This document shows positions 17,696 to 25,548 of a DNA stretch of 64,000 nucleotides, piece by piece. Position 1 is the first letter of the stretch; each line of letters starts with the position of its first letter. Origin of the DNA: PALSA-555 sp963821325 (lineage in GTDB: Bacteria > Actinomycetota > Acidimicrobiia > IMCC26256 > PALSA-555); assembly GCA_963821325.1 (NCBI GenBank), contig CAWGDC010000005.1:124001-188000 (forward strand), in the 5' to 3' direction. The position numbers and the translations under genes are program-made. Below the pieces are notes generated by a model, which saw only the letters and a list, made by a program, of their open reading frames with translations, was not told where the DNA came from and made no database searches.

Positions 17696-17701
17696 AACCT
17701 A
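17696..17701 (-). promoter_or_regulatory. Candidate -10 box TAGGTT for LigD-Pol
   Basis: TAGGTT on the minus strand lies 7 nt before GTG 17688 inside the 18-bp gap between LigD-Pol and ku. No matching box at proper distance is visible for ku. Confidence 0.35.
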
Positions 17702-17706
17702 GTGGG

Positions 17707-18551
17707 ATGCCCAGCGCCATCTGGACGGGAAGCATCAGCTTCGGGCTCGTCGCCGTGCCCGTGAAGGTCGTGTCCGCCACCAAGAGCCGCGACGTGCGCT
17801 TCAACCAGCTCGAGGAAGGCACGAACGCCCGCATCCGCTACCGCAAGGTGTCGGAGGCCACCGGCGAGGAGGTGGCGAACGACCAGATCCGCAAGGGATA
17901 CGAGATCTCACCGGGCCAGTACGTCGTCGTCGACGACGAGGAGATGCGCACCCTGGCGCCGAAGGCCAGCCGCATGATCGAGATCGAGGACTTCGTCGAC
18001 CTCGACGACATCGACCCCCTCTACTTCGAGCAGCCCTACTACCTCGCGCCCGACGCCGCCGCCTTGAAGCCCTACAAGCTGCTGGTGGAGGCGATGGCCG
18101 CGCTGCGCAAGGTCGCGATCGGCCGGGTCGTGATGCGCTCGAAGGAGAGCCTGGTCGCGATCCGGCCGCTCGACGGCGTGCTGTGCCTCGAGACGATGCG
18201 CTACGCCGACGAGGTGCTGCCCCGCACCGGCCTCCTCCCCGACGACGCCGCACCCGCCGAGCCGTCCGAGCGGGAGATCGCGATGGCCCGCCAGCTGATC
18301 GAGGCGCTTGCCGGCCGCTTCGAGCCCGACCGGTACCACGACGAGTACCGCGAGCAGCTGCTCGGGCTCATCGATCGCAAGGCGGCCGGGGAGGAGATCG
18401 TCGCCGAGCCGACCGTCGAGGAGCCCGGCAAGGTGGTCGACCTGATGGCCGCGCTGGAAGCGAGCCTCGCCCGGGCCGGCGCCCCCGCCGCGGACGAGAG
18501 CCGGCGAAGCCCGCCAAGAAGCGGGCGGCGCGGTCGCGGAAGTCGGCGTAG
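17707..18551 (+). CDS. ku: Ku protein, non-homologous end joining (frameshift near 3' end)
   Basis: Starts MPSAIWTGSISFGLVAVPVKVVSATKSRDVRFNQLE, the standard bacterial Ku N-terminus, and continues through YEISPGQYVVVDDEEM, LDDIDPLYFEQPYYLAPD and ETMRYADEVLP. In the open frame the tail becomes unnatural; an indel near 18,503 restores EPAKPAKKRAARSRKSA, the Lys/Arg-rich C-terminus usual for Ku, ending at 18551. About 281 residues. Ku binds DNA ends as a homodimer and recruits LigD-type enzymes; the divergent LigD-Pol gene supports this. Confidence 0.9.
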
Positions 18552-18552
18552 C

Positions 18553-18714
18553 TCAGGCGGCCCGGGCCGCCGGCGTCCCCGCCGGGTGGTCCTCGACCGG
18601 CCAGCCGCACACCGAGCAGAGCGGCCCGGTCTCGTCGGGACGCTGCTGGGCGCAGGGCTCCCAGCGCACCGGCCCGGCCGGCTCGCCGTGGGAACGCACG
18701 AGGGTGGTGTCCAT
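18553..18714 (-). CDS. Small hypothetical protein with CxxC
   Basis: 53 residues from ATG 18714, which has GGGAGGA 5 nt upstream. A PLCSVCGWPVEDHP segment contains a single CxxC knuckle; another Cys (EPCAQQ) precedes it, so a zinc-ribbon-like site is possible. Convergent with ku, one base apart. The upstream region holds an imperfect palindrome overlapping a TACACT box. Function unknown. Confidence 0.5.
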   Translation of the reverse strand: MDTTLVRSHGEPAGPVRWEPCAQQRPDETGPLCSVCGWPVEDHPAGTPAARAA

Positions 18715-18729
18715 GCCGTCCTCCCTGAG

Positions 18730-18747
18730 AATCACACCAGTGTAATT
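18730..18747. promoter_or_regulatory. Imperfect palindrome, candidate operator
   Basis: AATCACACCAGTGTAATT is an 8-2-8 inverted repeat with one mismatch pair, AT-rich in a GC-rich setting. It overlaps a minus-strand TACACT (18744-18739) that lies 24 nt before the small CxxC gene. It could be a repressor site; no regulator is identified. Confidence 0.35.
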
Positions 18748-18796
18748 TTGGGCGTCCCCGGGCCCGGGTGACCCTCGGAGCACACCACGGGGGTGT

Positions 18797-18804
18797 GACG
18801 GGTG
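18797..18804. repeat. Left target-site duplication GACGGGTG
   Basis: GACGGGTG directly outside the left inverted repeat is repeated exactly at 20759-20766 outside the right one. An 8-bp duplication is typical for the IS1 family. Confidence 0.85.
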
Positions 18805-18822
18805 GGTAGTGGGTCAGTTTGA
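18805..18822 (+). repeat. Left terminal inverted repeat
   Basis: GGTAGTGGGTCAGTTTGA, perfect inverse of 20741-20758. Confidence 0.9.
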
Positions 18823-18926
18823 AATCGGGTTCTATCCCCCGGATACGCCTGATAGTCGGCCTGGCCCCGAAACATTCGCGTCGGCTGCGATGAGCAAGGA
18901 GCCGCCACCTGCGGCTGGATCCGGGT

Positions 18927-19252
18927 CTAGGACCGCATCATCTGCGGCGACGAGTAGATCTGTTCCATCTTGGCGATCACACAGTCACAGTCCATCGTCG
19001 TGAGATTGACGAGCCACCCTTGTAGATACTCCCGGGTGGTGGTGGCGCCTGAGAGTCGTATGCCACGCAATCGCCCTGACCGTGCGTCGGCACGTTGATG
19101 AAGTTCCGAACCTCCGCCGCGGTCCAGCGGTACGGCGGACCGCTCGGAGCCGACAACGTGGAACTGCTACTCCCGCCACCGCAACCGCGAACACGACTGC
19201 GCCGAGCAGTACGGACAGGACACCAGCCGTTTGATGCGCCCCTCGCGCCCAT
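18927..19252 (-). CDS. Passenger: small membrane-anchored/secreted protein (frameshifted)
   Basis: Piecing together frames on the minus strand gives: short basic start (ATG 19252, MGARG), a hydrophobic segment TAGVLSVLLGAVVFAVAVAG, a Ser-rich spacer, then PYRWTAAEVRNFINVPTHGQGDCVAYDSQAPPPPG and a tail NLTTMDCDCVIAKMEQIYSSPQMMRS ending at 18927. At least three single-base frame changes are needed (about 19,240, 19,165 and 18,985), so it is either decayed or poorly sequenced. It would be a small single-pass or exported protein of about 108 residues. No family recognised. Confidence 0.4.
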
Positions 19253-19280
19253 TACTTGACGACCTTGGTACGCTGTGGTC

Positions 19281-19458
19281 ATGGCAAAGCGTAAACGAGA
19301 AGACTTCGCGGAGACAGCGCACCGCACGGTGGACGCGACGACATCGGCGCAGTGAACACGATGATGCGGCACCCGTAACGGTTCTCCGGTATGACCCGAA
19401 GCAGCATGAGTTAGTCATCACGCCCGATCCCGTGCACGCACCAAGCAAGGCAAGGTGA
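19281..19458 (+). CDS. Passenger: small hypothetical protein (frameshifted)
   Basis: ATG 19281 begins MAKRKREDFAETAHRTVDATT; this frame stops at 19355, but after one indel near 19,345 the text continues EHDDAAPVTVLRYDPKQHELVITPDPVH and stops at 19458, giving about 59 residues. A TACGCT box (19269-19274) is 6 nt upstream, the usual leaderless spacing here. The end overlaps the convergent DUF6941-like gene by about 40 bp. Function unknown. Confidence 0.4.
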
Positions 19459-19833
19459 TCGGGCCTTCTTGATTGTCCGTTCCAACCTGGATGACGTAGA
19501 CACCTTCCTCGCCAGCGCGAATTGGGACTTGCAAGTGATGAAGCACGTAGCCCTCGCTGTACTCGGGGTGAAGGGGGCCCGCTGCCAGGACGTTGACGGG
19601 ATCGTCTAGTTCAGCCAGAGTCTCATGCCGGGTTCGAACACCCGGATGTTGATTTCGTGCCCCTCGGTCCCGAACTCATGCCGTTCGACCACGATTGAGA
19701 CGGCGACGTGCAACCAGATCTCCGCTGGGAGTGCAGCCTGGATCGTGATGGAGTCGATATCGGCCCCTATCAGGTCGATGCCATCGTGCCGTTCCACGAA
19801 CCGCTCACAGATCGTGGCCCACCTGGCCTTCAT
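19418..19833 (-). CDS. Passenger: DUF6941-like protein (frameshifted)
   Basis: From ATG 19833: KARWATICERFVERHDGIDLIGADIDSI, then LPAEIWLHVAVSIVVERHEFGTEGHEINIRVFEPG. The frame stops at 19606, but an indel at about 19,625 lets it continue LAELDDPVNVLAAGPLHPEYSEGYVLHHLQVPI and EEGVYVIQVGTDNQEGPITLPCLVRARDRA, stop 19418; about 138 residues. The pattern (ATLCD..., P..., H.I.I...D, late G.Y...V) resembles DUF6941, a family of unknown role. Assignment is by eye and tentative. Confidence 0.5.
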
Positions 19834-19865
19834 CGTCCTCCCGGGTCCCCAAACTGACCTTTAGT

Positions 19866-19883
19866 GTCTCACCCCCGTGAGAC
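19866..19883. repeat. Hairpin upstream of transposase
   Basis: GTCTCAC-CCCC-GTGAGAC forms a perfect 7-bp stem with a 4-nt loop 9 nt before the transposase GTG. It may limit read-through or translation initiation of the transposase; inference only. Confidence 0.45.
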
Positions 19884-19892
19884 ATTGGTCAG

Positions 19893-20749
19893 GTGAACAG
19901 GTTGAGCGTCGAGCGCCAAGCCCAGGTGATCGGCTGCCTCACGGAGGGCATGAGCATCCGGGCCACCGTCCGGGTGACCGGCGTCGCCAAGAACACCATC
20001 GTCAAACTGCTCGCCGACCTCGGCGAAGCCTGCGCCGACTACATGGACGGCGCCTTCCAGAACCTGGACATCCGGCGGGTCGAGTGCGACGAGATTTGGG
20101 CGTTCTGCTACGCGAAGCAGAAGAACGTCCCCGACGAGTACGTCGACACGTTCGGCTACGGGGACGTGTGGACGTGGGTCGCCATCGACGCTGACACGAA
20201 ACTGGTCCCGTCATGGCTGGTGGGTGAGCGCACGATCGCAGGACTGCTACACGTTCCTGGCCGACTTGCGGTGCGGATCAAGGTTGGGCAGCGCATCCAA
20301 CTGACGACGACGGGTTCGGGACGTACCCGCCGTGCGTGGACACGCTCTGGCGCAACGCGATCGACTACGCGCAGATCGTCAAAGAGTACGGATCGGACCC
20401 CGATGCAGACGCACCGATACTCAGCCGGCTGCTGTACGGCGTCAGAAGTACGGGCATCATGCGGGCGCCCCCAACCGCAGGCTTGATCAGCACGTCCTAT
20501 GTGGAGCGTCAGAACCTCACCATGCGGATGGGGATGCGCCGGTTCACGCGGCTCACGAACGGGTTCTCCAAGAAGGTCGAGAACCACGCTCACGCCATGA
20601 GCCTGTTCTACGCCCACTACAACTTCTGTCGGGTCCACCAGACCCTCACCCGGAAGGCTGGACGGCCCGCCACCCCGGCGATGGCCGCTGGGGTGGCTTC
20701 TCACCCCTGGTCCCTGACCCAACTCGCCGAACTCTTGGAGTCAAACTGA
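19893..20749 (+). pseudogene. IS1-family transposase (frameshifted)
   Basis: N-terminal HTH (RQAQVIGCLTEGMSIRATVRVTGVAKNTIVKLLADLG), then VECDEIWAFCYAKQKNVPDEY with the first catalytic Asp, FGYGDVWTWVAIDADTKLVPSWLVGER, and in the second frame DTLWRNAIDYAQIVKEYG, SYVERQNLTMRMGMRRFTRLTNGFSKK with the catalytic Glu. Between 20,245 and 20,305 about three single-base frame changes scramble the segment that should carry the middle Asp (GFGTYPP follows it). It needs GTG 19893 as start. Corrected length about 285 residues. Either an inactive copy or sequence errors; the perfect ends suggest recent transposition. Confidence 0.8.
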
Positions 20750-20758
20750 CCCACTACC
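20741..20758 (-). repeat. Right terminal inverted repeat
   Basis: TCAAACTGACCCACTACC, perfect inverse of 18805-18822; it includes the transposase TGA. Confidence 0.9.
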
Positions 20759-20766
20759 GACGGGTG
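20759..20766. repeat. Right target-site duplication GACGGGTG
   Basis: Exact copy of 18797-18804. Confidence 0.85.
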
Positions 20767-20768
20767 GC

Positions 20769-21820
20769 TCAGTCGCCGACCTGGACGCTGCGGCCGTCGA
20801 CCCAGGTGCGCAGCACGAGGTAGTCGCCGTGCAGCGCCCCGTGGTCGTAGGCGCCGAACGTCAGGGTGGTGCCCTCGTGGCCGCAGGTGGCGGGCAGCAG
20901 CTTCACCCGCTCGAACGCGTCGCGGACCCCCGCCCGGGTGAGGTGGTCGGCGCGGGCGAGGGCCTCACCGAGGAGCCGGCCCATGTCGAGCGCGGCGCAG
21001 CCCATCGGCCCGACCGCGAGCTTCGGGTGACGTTCGGCCGCGCGTCGTCGCCGCTCGTTGTCGTCCGCGACGACGTCGACGTACTCCCAGCCGGCCCATC
21101 CGTCCCGCCAGTCGGGTCGGGCGTACCCGAACAGCAGCGCCGAGTTCGCCACGACCGGGACGTCCCAGCCGAGCGCGGCGAGCGCCACCGCGATCGGACG
21201 GGACGACACGCCGAGGCCGAGGTAGACGAGCGCGTCGGGCTCGAGCCCGCGGAGCCGCTCGACGACGGGTTGGAGGTCCTCGGCGACGGGCGACACGGTC
21301 GCGGTGCCGGCGACCTCGAGGCCGGCGCCGGCGGTGCTCGCCTCGAACCACTCGGCGTAGCGGCGCCCGACCGGGGACCGGTCGAAGACCACCGCGGGGC
21401 GGCGCAGCCCGCCGCGCCGCGAGGCGCTGGGCCAGCAGCACGGGCTCCTCTTCGAGCGACCCGACCTGGTAGTGGAAGCCGTAGTGCCCGCGGGTGCGCT
21501 CCCCGCCGGTGTAGTTGAGACAGCTCAGCCCGGCGGCGTCGGCGAGCGGTGCCACGATCAGCCCGTTGTCGCTGATCGACGGGCCGACGACCGCGAGGCA
21601 TCCTGCCGTCTCGAGGTCACGGAAACCGCCGACGACCGCGTGCTCCGTGCCCGTCGGCAGCCCGGTCGCCTCGGCCCGGAGGAACTCGAGGTCCCGGTCG
21701 CACGCGGCCGCCGCTGACCTCGTCGACGCCGAGGCGGAGCGTGGCCTCGAAGTCCTCGCCGCCGTCGGCCTGCGGGAAGTCGAAGAGCAGTCCGATCCGG
21801 ACGGGCGCGGCGCGGAACAC
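20769..21820 (-). CDS. Periplasmic ligand-binding protein (LivJ-like), two frameshifts
   Basis: Begins VFRAAPVRIGLLFDFPQADGGEDFEATLRLGVDEV (GTG 21820), a type-I periplasmic binding fold start. After an indel near 21,718 it reads ACDRDLEFLRAEATGLPTGTEHAVVGG, CLAVVGPSISDNGLIVAPLADAAGLSCLNYTGGERTRGHYGFHYQVGS, and after another near 21,415 VVFDRSPVGRRYAEWFEA to the stop. About 350 residues. No signal peptide is visible, so it may be cytoplasmic or mis-started. It is last in an operon with cytochrome c and DUF6529 genes, with 8 bp between it and the cytochrome gene. Confidence 0.7.
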
Positions 21821-21828
21821 CGACGCCG

Positions 21829-22180
21829 CTACTTCCCGAGCCCGGTGCGGGTGTACTCGACGACGGCGCGCAGCTGCGCCGGTGTGAGCGCGGTGGCGAA
21901 GCCGGGCATGATGCCGCGCCCGTTGGCCACGAAGGTGATCTGGTCGGCCTCGTTCGGGAAGTCCTTCAGCACCGCACCACCCGAGAGCTGGGGTCCGACG
22001 CCGCCCGACCCGTCGGCGCCGTGGCAGCTGGCGCAGTTCGCGGCGAAGAGCTGTCCGCCCGGCGAGCTGGCGCTGGGCGCCCCCGCCGCTCCCGGGGTTG
22101 TTGGCGAAGAGCAGGACGACGAACGCGATCGCGCCGATCGCGGCGAGCAGCTCGACGGCGTTGACGACACGGCGGAACAT
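21829..22180 (-). CDS. Membrane-anchored c-type cytochrome (one frameshift)
   Basis: ATG 22180 starts FRRVVNAVELLAAIGAIAFVVLLFANNPG, one N-terminal membrane anchor facing outwards. After an indel in the C-run near 22,085 the haem domain follows: GGQLFAANCASCHGADGSGGVGPQL (CxxCH) and the distal Met region GRGIMPGFATALTPAQLRAVVEYTRTGLGK. About 117 residues, a class I mini-cytochrome. It sits between a DUF6529 membrane protein and a ligand-binding protein, 4 bp downstream of the former. Confidence 0.8.
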
Positions 22181-22184
22181 CGGC

Positions 22185-22769
22185 TCAGAAGAGGCTCAGG
22201 CCAGGGTGCGACGTCGTGAAGAACCACACGCTGGAGGTGAGGAACACGCCGACCAGCGCGGCGAAGACCAGCCCGCCCGCGACGGGCAGCACCCAGCCGG
22301 GCAGCCCCTTGAGTCGCACGCCGAGGACCTTGATGGTGAACGCGCCGTAGAACGCGCAGCCGAAGATGCCGTGGAGCACGACCCGGGTGTTCATCGTCTC
22401 GAAGCCGAGGCCCCAGAGGCACTGGTAGGCGACGGGGAGCGTGACGGCGAAGGCGAGCGTGCCGGTCAGCCGGTGGGCGTCACCCAGCCAGGCGGGCGCG
22501 GTGCGCGGGATCGAGATCTTCCCGTAGAGGCGGGCGGCGAGGAGCAGCTGCAGGCAGGCCAGCGCGACCGCGAGCGTGGCGAACCACACCTTCAGCTCGA
22601 TCATGCCGGAGAAAAACAGCGGGTACGGCTTGCGTCCCGTCGGCGTGTGCTGGTCCGCGTACACGCCGAGCGCCACCGCCACCGCCGCCCCCGCCACGAG
22701 CATCGCGAGCAGCTTCCCGGTGCTCGAGAAGCCGGTCTTGGCCTCGGCCGTCTCCGCCGGTGCGGTCAT
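22185..22769 (-). CDS. DUF6529 family membrane protein
   Basis: 194 residues with five predicted helices. FETMNTRVVLHGIFGCAFYGAFTIKVLGVRLKGLPGWVLPVAGGLVFAALVGVFLTSSVWFFT matches the conserved C-terminal half of DUF6529; several His in membrane segments (HRLTGTLAFAVTLPVAYQ, VVLHGIFG) could ligate haem b, as in cytochrome b561-like four-helix proteins. ATG 22769 follows GGGAGGGGG. Being first in an operon with a c-type cytochrome, it probably takes part in membrane electron transfer (inference). Confidence 0.75.
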   Translation of the reverse strand: MTAPAETAEAKTGFSSTGKLLAMLVAGAAVAVALGVYADQHTPTGRKPYPLFFSGMIELKVWFATLAVALACLQLLLAARLYGKISIPRTAPAWLGDAHRLTGTLAFAVTLPVAYQCLWGLGFETMNTRVVLHGIFGCAFYGAFTIKVLGVRLKGLPGWVLPVAGGLVFAALVGVFLTSSVWFFTTSHPGLSLF

Positions 22770-22850
22770 GTCCCCCTCCCGGTGCGCGGGCATCCTGCCT
22801 CGCGGTGGCGCCCGCCACAAGGCTTTGGCGGCCCATCGTTCCGACCCGCC

Positions 22851-22856
22851 TAAGGT
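22851..22856 (+). promoter_or_regulatory. Candidate -10 box TAAGGT
   Basis: TAAGGT ends 7 nt before ATG 22864, the leaderless spacing seen repeatedly in this window. Confidence 0.35.
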
Positions 22857-22863
22857 CCGGCGC

Positions 22864-23043
22864 ATGCCGGCCGGGGCGTTCGTCGGGGTGGTGCAGCGCA
22901 TGGACCCGGCCTGGCCGCCGGTGCTCATCGCCGCGGTCGTGGGCGTGCTGGTGCTGGCCGTCGTCGTCGTGACCGTGATGTTCCGGCGGCTGCACGCCGC
23001 GGTGCGCGACCAGCGCGGCCGGTCGCCCGGGACGGAGTGGTGA
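22864..23043 (+). CDS. Small single-pass membrane protein
   Basis: 59 residues: short N-terminus, one strong membrane helix (PVLIAAVVGVLVLAVVVVTVMF) and a basic cytoplasmic tail (RRLHAAVRDQRGRS). It overlaps the start of the downstream acyltransferase. Divergent from the DUF6529-cytochrome operon. No family recognised. Confidence 0.5.
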   Translation: MPAGAFVGVVQRMDPAWPPVLIAAVVGVLVLAVVVVTVMFRRLHAAVRDQRGRSPGTEW

Positions 23044-23713
23044 GCGACGGCCCGCGCCGCGGCCGCGCCCGGGCTCGAGTGGGTCCGGCGGGTCGCGGCC
23101 GATGTGCTCGACGTGTCATGGGCGACGCTCGTCGACTGGTCGACGATCCGGCCGGGGACCCGGCGCGCCGCGACGGTTCCGGGCGTTCGGTCGCGGGGAG
23201 CGCGATCTGCTTCCCGGTCGTGGCCCTCTTCGGGGAGCGCTACATCGAGCTCGGGGCGGGCACCGTCGTCGGCCCGTACGCGACGCCTGTCGGCCGGCGT
23301 GTCGCCGGCGCAGGACCTCGGCGACCGGCGCCGTCGTGCGGATCGGGGACCGCTGCCTCATCGGCAAGGGCAGCGGAATCGTCGGCCACGAGCGCATCGA
23401 GATCGGCGACGACGTGTTCACCGGCCATCACGTCTACATCACGGACGCCAACCACGGCTACGAGGACCGGCGCCTCCCGATCGGCCAGCAGTTCGCGCCA
23501 CCCCAACCGGTGTCCATCGGCGCCGGCTCCTGGCTCGGGCACGGCGCGATCGTCCTGCCCGGCGCGCGGATCGGCCGACACGTCGTCGTCGGCGCCGGCT
23601 CGGTGGTGACCGGGACGCTCCCCGACTTCAGCGTCGCGGTCGGCAACCCGGCGCGGGTCGTGCACGACGGAACCTGCGCTCAGCCGCCGCGGGTCGACGC
23701 CGGCGAGGGATAG
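23037..23713 (+). CDS. Hexapeptide-repeat acyltransferase (several frameshifts)
   Basis: Fragments in three frames join to one protein: LEWVRRVAADVLDVSWATLVDWSTIRPGTRRA, then SAICFPVVALFGERYIELGAGTVVGPYATL, then VVRIGDRCLIGKGSGIVGHERIEIGDDVFTGHHVYITDANHGYEDRRLPI and IGAGSWLGHGAIVLPGARIGRHVVVGAGSVVTG. The left-handed beta-helix and the HVYITDANHGYED loop match maltose/galactoside O-acetyltransferase-like enzymes (catalytic His in the ANHGY region). At least four single-base indels lie between 23,060 and 23,330. The start is uncertain (GTG 23037 or 23040). Probably acetylates a sugar or cell-surface intermediate. Confidence 0.6.
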
Positions 23714-25375
23714 CTCGGCGGGCGACTCCCGGGCGGCAAGGACGTGAAGATCGTCACCGAGTGCGCGGTGTCGAAGAGCCCGACGTCGGCCGGCCACCGG
23801 CCGGGAAGGTAGCGGCGCCCGCCGAGCGCGTACCGGTACATGCCGCGGCCCGGGTTGCCGACCTCGTCGGGTCCCGTCGCGTTCGGGATCCCACCAGATC
23901 ACCGTGAGGTCGTCGCCCCACGTGTAGTCCGTCCCGGGCCAGATCCCGTGCTTGCCCCACGACGTGTGCAGCACAGTCGGCGACGTCGTCGGTGACGACG
24001 GGTAGCTGAACAGCGCGTCGCGGAACGTCTGCGCGGTGAGGTGCGGTCCGGCGAGGTGCACGCCGGTGAAGAAGATCAGCGGCGACTGGACGAGCACCTG
24101 GTAGGTCTTGGCCTCGGGACCCACCCCGAACTGCCAGCGCAGCACGTTGGCGAACTCGTTGGCCGCGTCGGTCGTGCGGGCCGGGAGCAGCGAGACGCCG
24201 AAGGCGTGCGCCCACTGCCGCTGGTCGTAGGTGCGGCCGAACACGGCGGTGTCGGTGTAGGCGTAGCCGAGCACCACCCACTCGGGGAAGTAGTTCTGCG
24301 CGGTCGCCTCGTGGGTGAGAAACGACGGGAAGATCGGGTCGCCGGCGAGCACGACGCTCGTCACGTGCGCCTTCTTCAGCGCGGCGATGAGCGTGCGCGC
24401 GATCTCCTGTGCCTGGTTGAGGTCGAGCTGGTACTTGAGGTCGATGGCGATCTTCGTGCCCGAGCGGGCGAGCACCGACGCGAACTGCTTGTAGGTGGCG
24501 TCGAAGATCCCGGTGCCGTCGTCGAAGCGGACCACGCCGAACCGGCGGACCTGGTGACGCAGCTTCGGGTCGCCCGCGTGGGAGGCGGGCCGGCCGGCGA
24601 GCTGGGTCTGCACGAACTGGGCCCACGAGCACCGCCGCCTGGTCGGGTGCGGCGAGGGTGGGCCAGACGTAGGGGGCGTTGGTCTGCAGGAAGCCGTTCG
24701 TCTCGGCGAGGACGCAGTCGCCGAGGCACATCACCCCGCGGGCCGCGAGCTCCTGCGCGTACGCCGCCGTCTGGCTGGGGCCGCCGAAGGACGCGAACGC
24801 GTGGAGCTGGGTCGCGACGCGGATGGCGTCGGCCTTGGCGGCGACGTCGTCGTCGGGCGATCCGCTGGCCCGGAGCGGGACGAGCTTGATCTTGCGGCCG
24901 TACGTCTCGTAGTGCGACTCGAAGAAGTCGACGTACGCCTGGGTCGTGCGCAGCTCGGCGTCGAGGCTCGCCTCGCTCGCGCTGTTCTGGAAGAAGGTCT
25001 GCTGCAGGAGGTCGGGCTGGGTCTGGTACACGGCGATGGTGATGGTCGTCGCGGTCACGCCGGGGGCGGTCGCGCCGCCGTTGGCGCCGTGGAACGGCGG
25101 CACGCACGGCGGCGCGTAGGTGAGCGGGACCGCCACCCGGCCGGTCGTCGTGTCGCAGTTGGGGCCCCAGTTGACGTGCAGGCCCCGGGCCTGCGCCTCG
25201 CTGAAGGTGACCGGCAGCGACCGCCGGCGACGTCTGCGGGGCGGCGGGCCCCGACCCGCCACCCGGCGCCGACCGCGGCGATGATCCCGATCGCGGCGAC
25301 GACCGCGACGAACGGCGCGTAGCGGGCGAGGACCGTGCCGGGCGAGGGGCGGGCCCGGCGACGCGGCTCAGCCAC
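23680..25375 (-). CDS. Large ABC-type substrate-binding protein (several frameshifts)
   Basis: GTG 25375 starts a basic N-terminus and a membrane anchor (YAPFVAVVAAIGIIAAVGAGW). After an indel the mature part reads GLHVNWGPNCDTTTGRVAVPLTYAPPCVPPFHGANGGATAPGVTATTITIAVY, typical of a large actinobacterial type-I receptor family, then TKIAIDLKYQLDLNQAQEIARTLIAAL, WGKHGIWPGTDYTWGDDLTVIWWD and GRGMYRYALGGRRYLPGRWPADVGLFDTAHSV. Frame changes near 25,230, 24,620 and 23,890. About 565 residues. It lies just downstream of the fused Liv transporter's 3' end on the same strand and may serve it. Confidence 0.65.
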
Positions 25376-25548
25376 GGCGACGCGAACGATCGACCGCGGC
25401 GCTCAGCGCGGTGCCGCCCTGCGAGGCGGCCGACCCCGACGGGTGACGTGGCGGCCCCGCGGGGCGAGGAACAGCACGTGGACCGTCGCGTGATCATAGG
25501 GAGACTCTGCCTCGCCGTCGGCGCAGCACGGCCGACGGTCGGGCGCGG

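Larger units (their letters stand above)
18805..20758 (+). mobile_element. IS1-family-like element with passenger genes
   Basis: 1954 bp bounded by 18-bp perfect inverted repeats beginning GGT (IS1-like) and flanked by an exact 8-bp direct repeat. The right half holds an IS1-type transposase whose stop codon lies inside the right repeat. The left 1.05 kb carries three small reading frames unrelated to transposition. Base composition is visibly less GC-rich than the surroundings. It landed 2 bp past the stop of the receptor gene at 20,769, without breaking a gene. Passenger genes make it longer than ordinary IS1 elements (0.7-1.2 kb). Confidence 0.85.
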
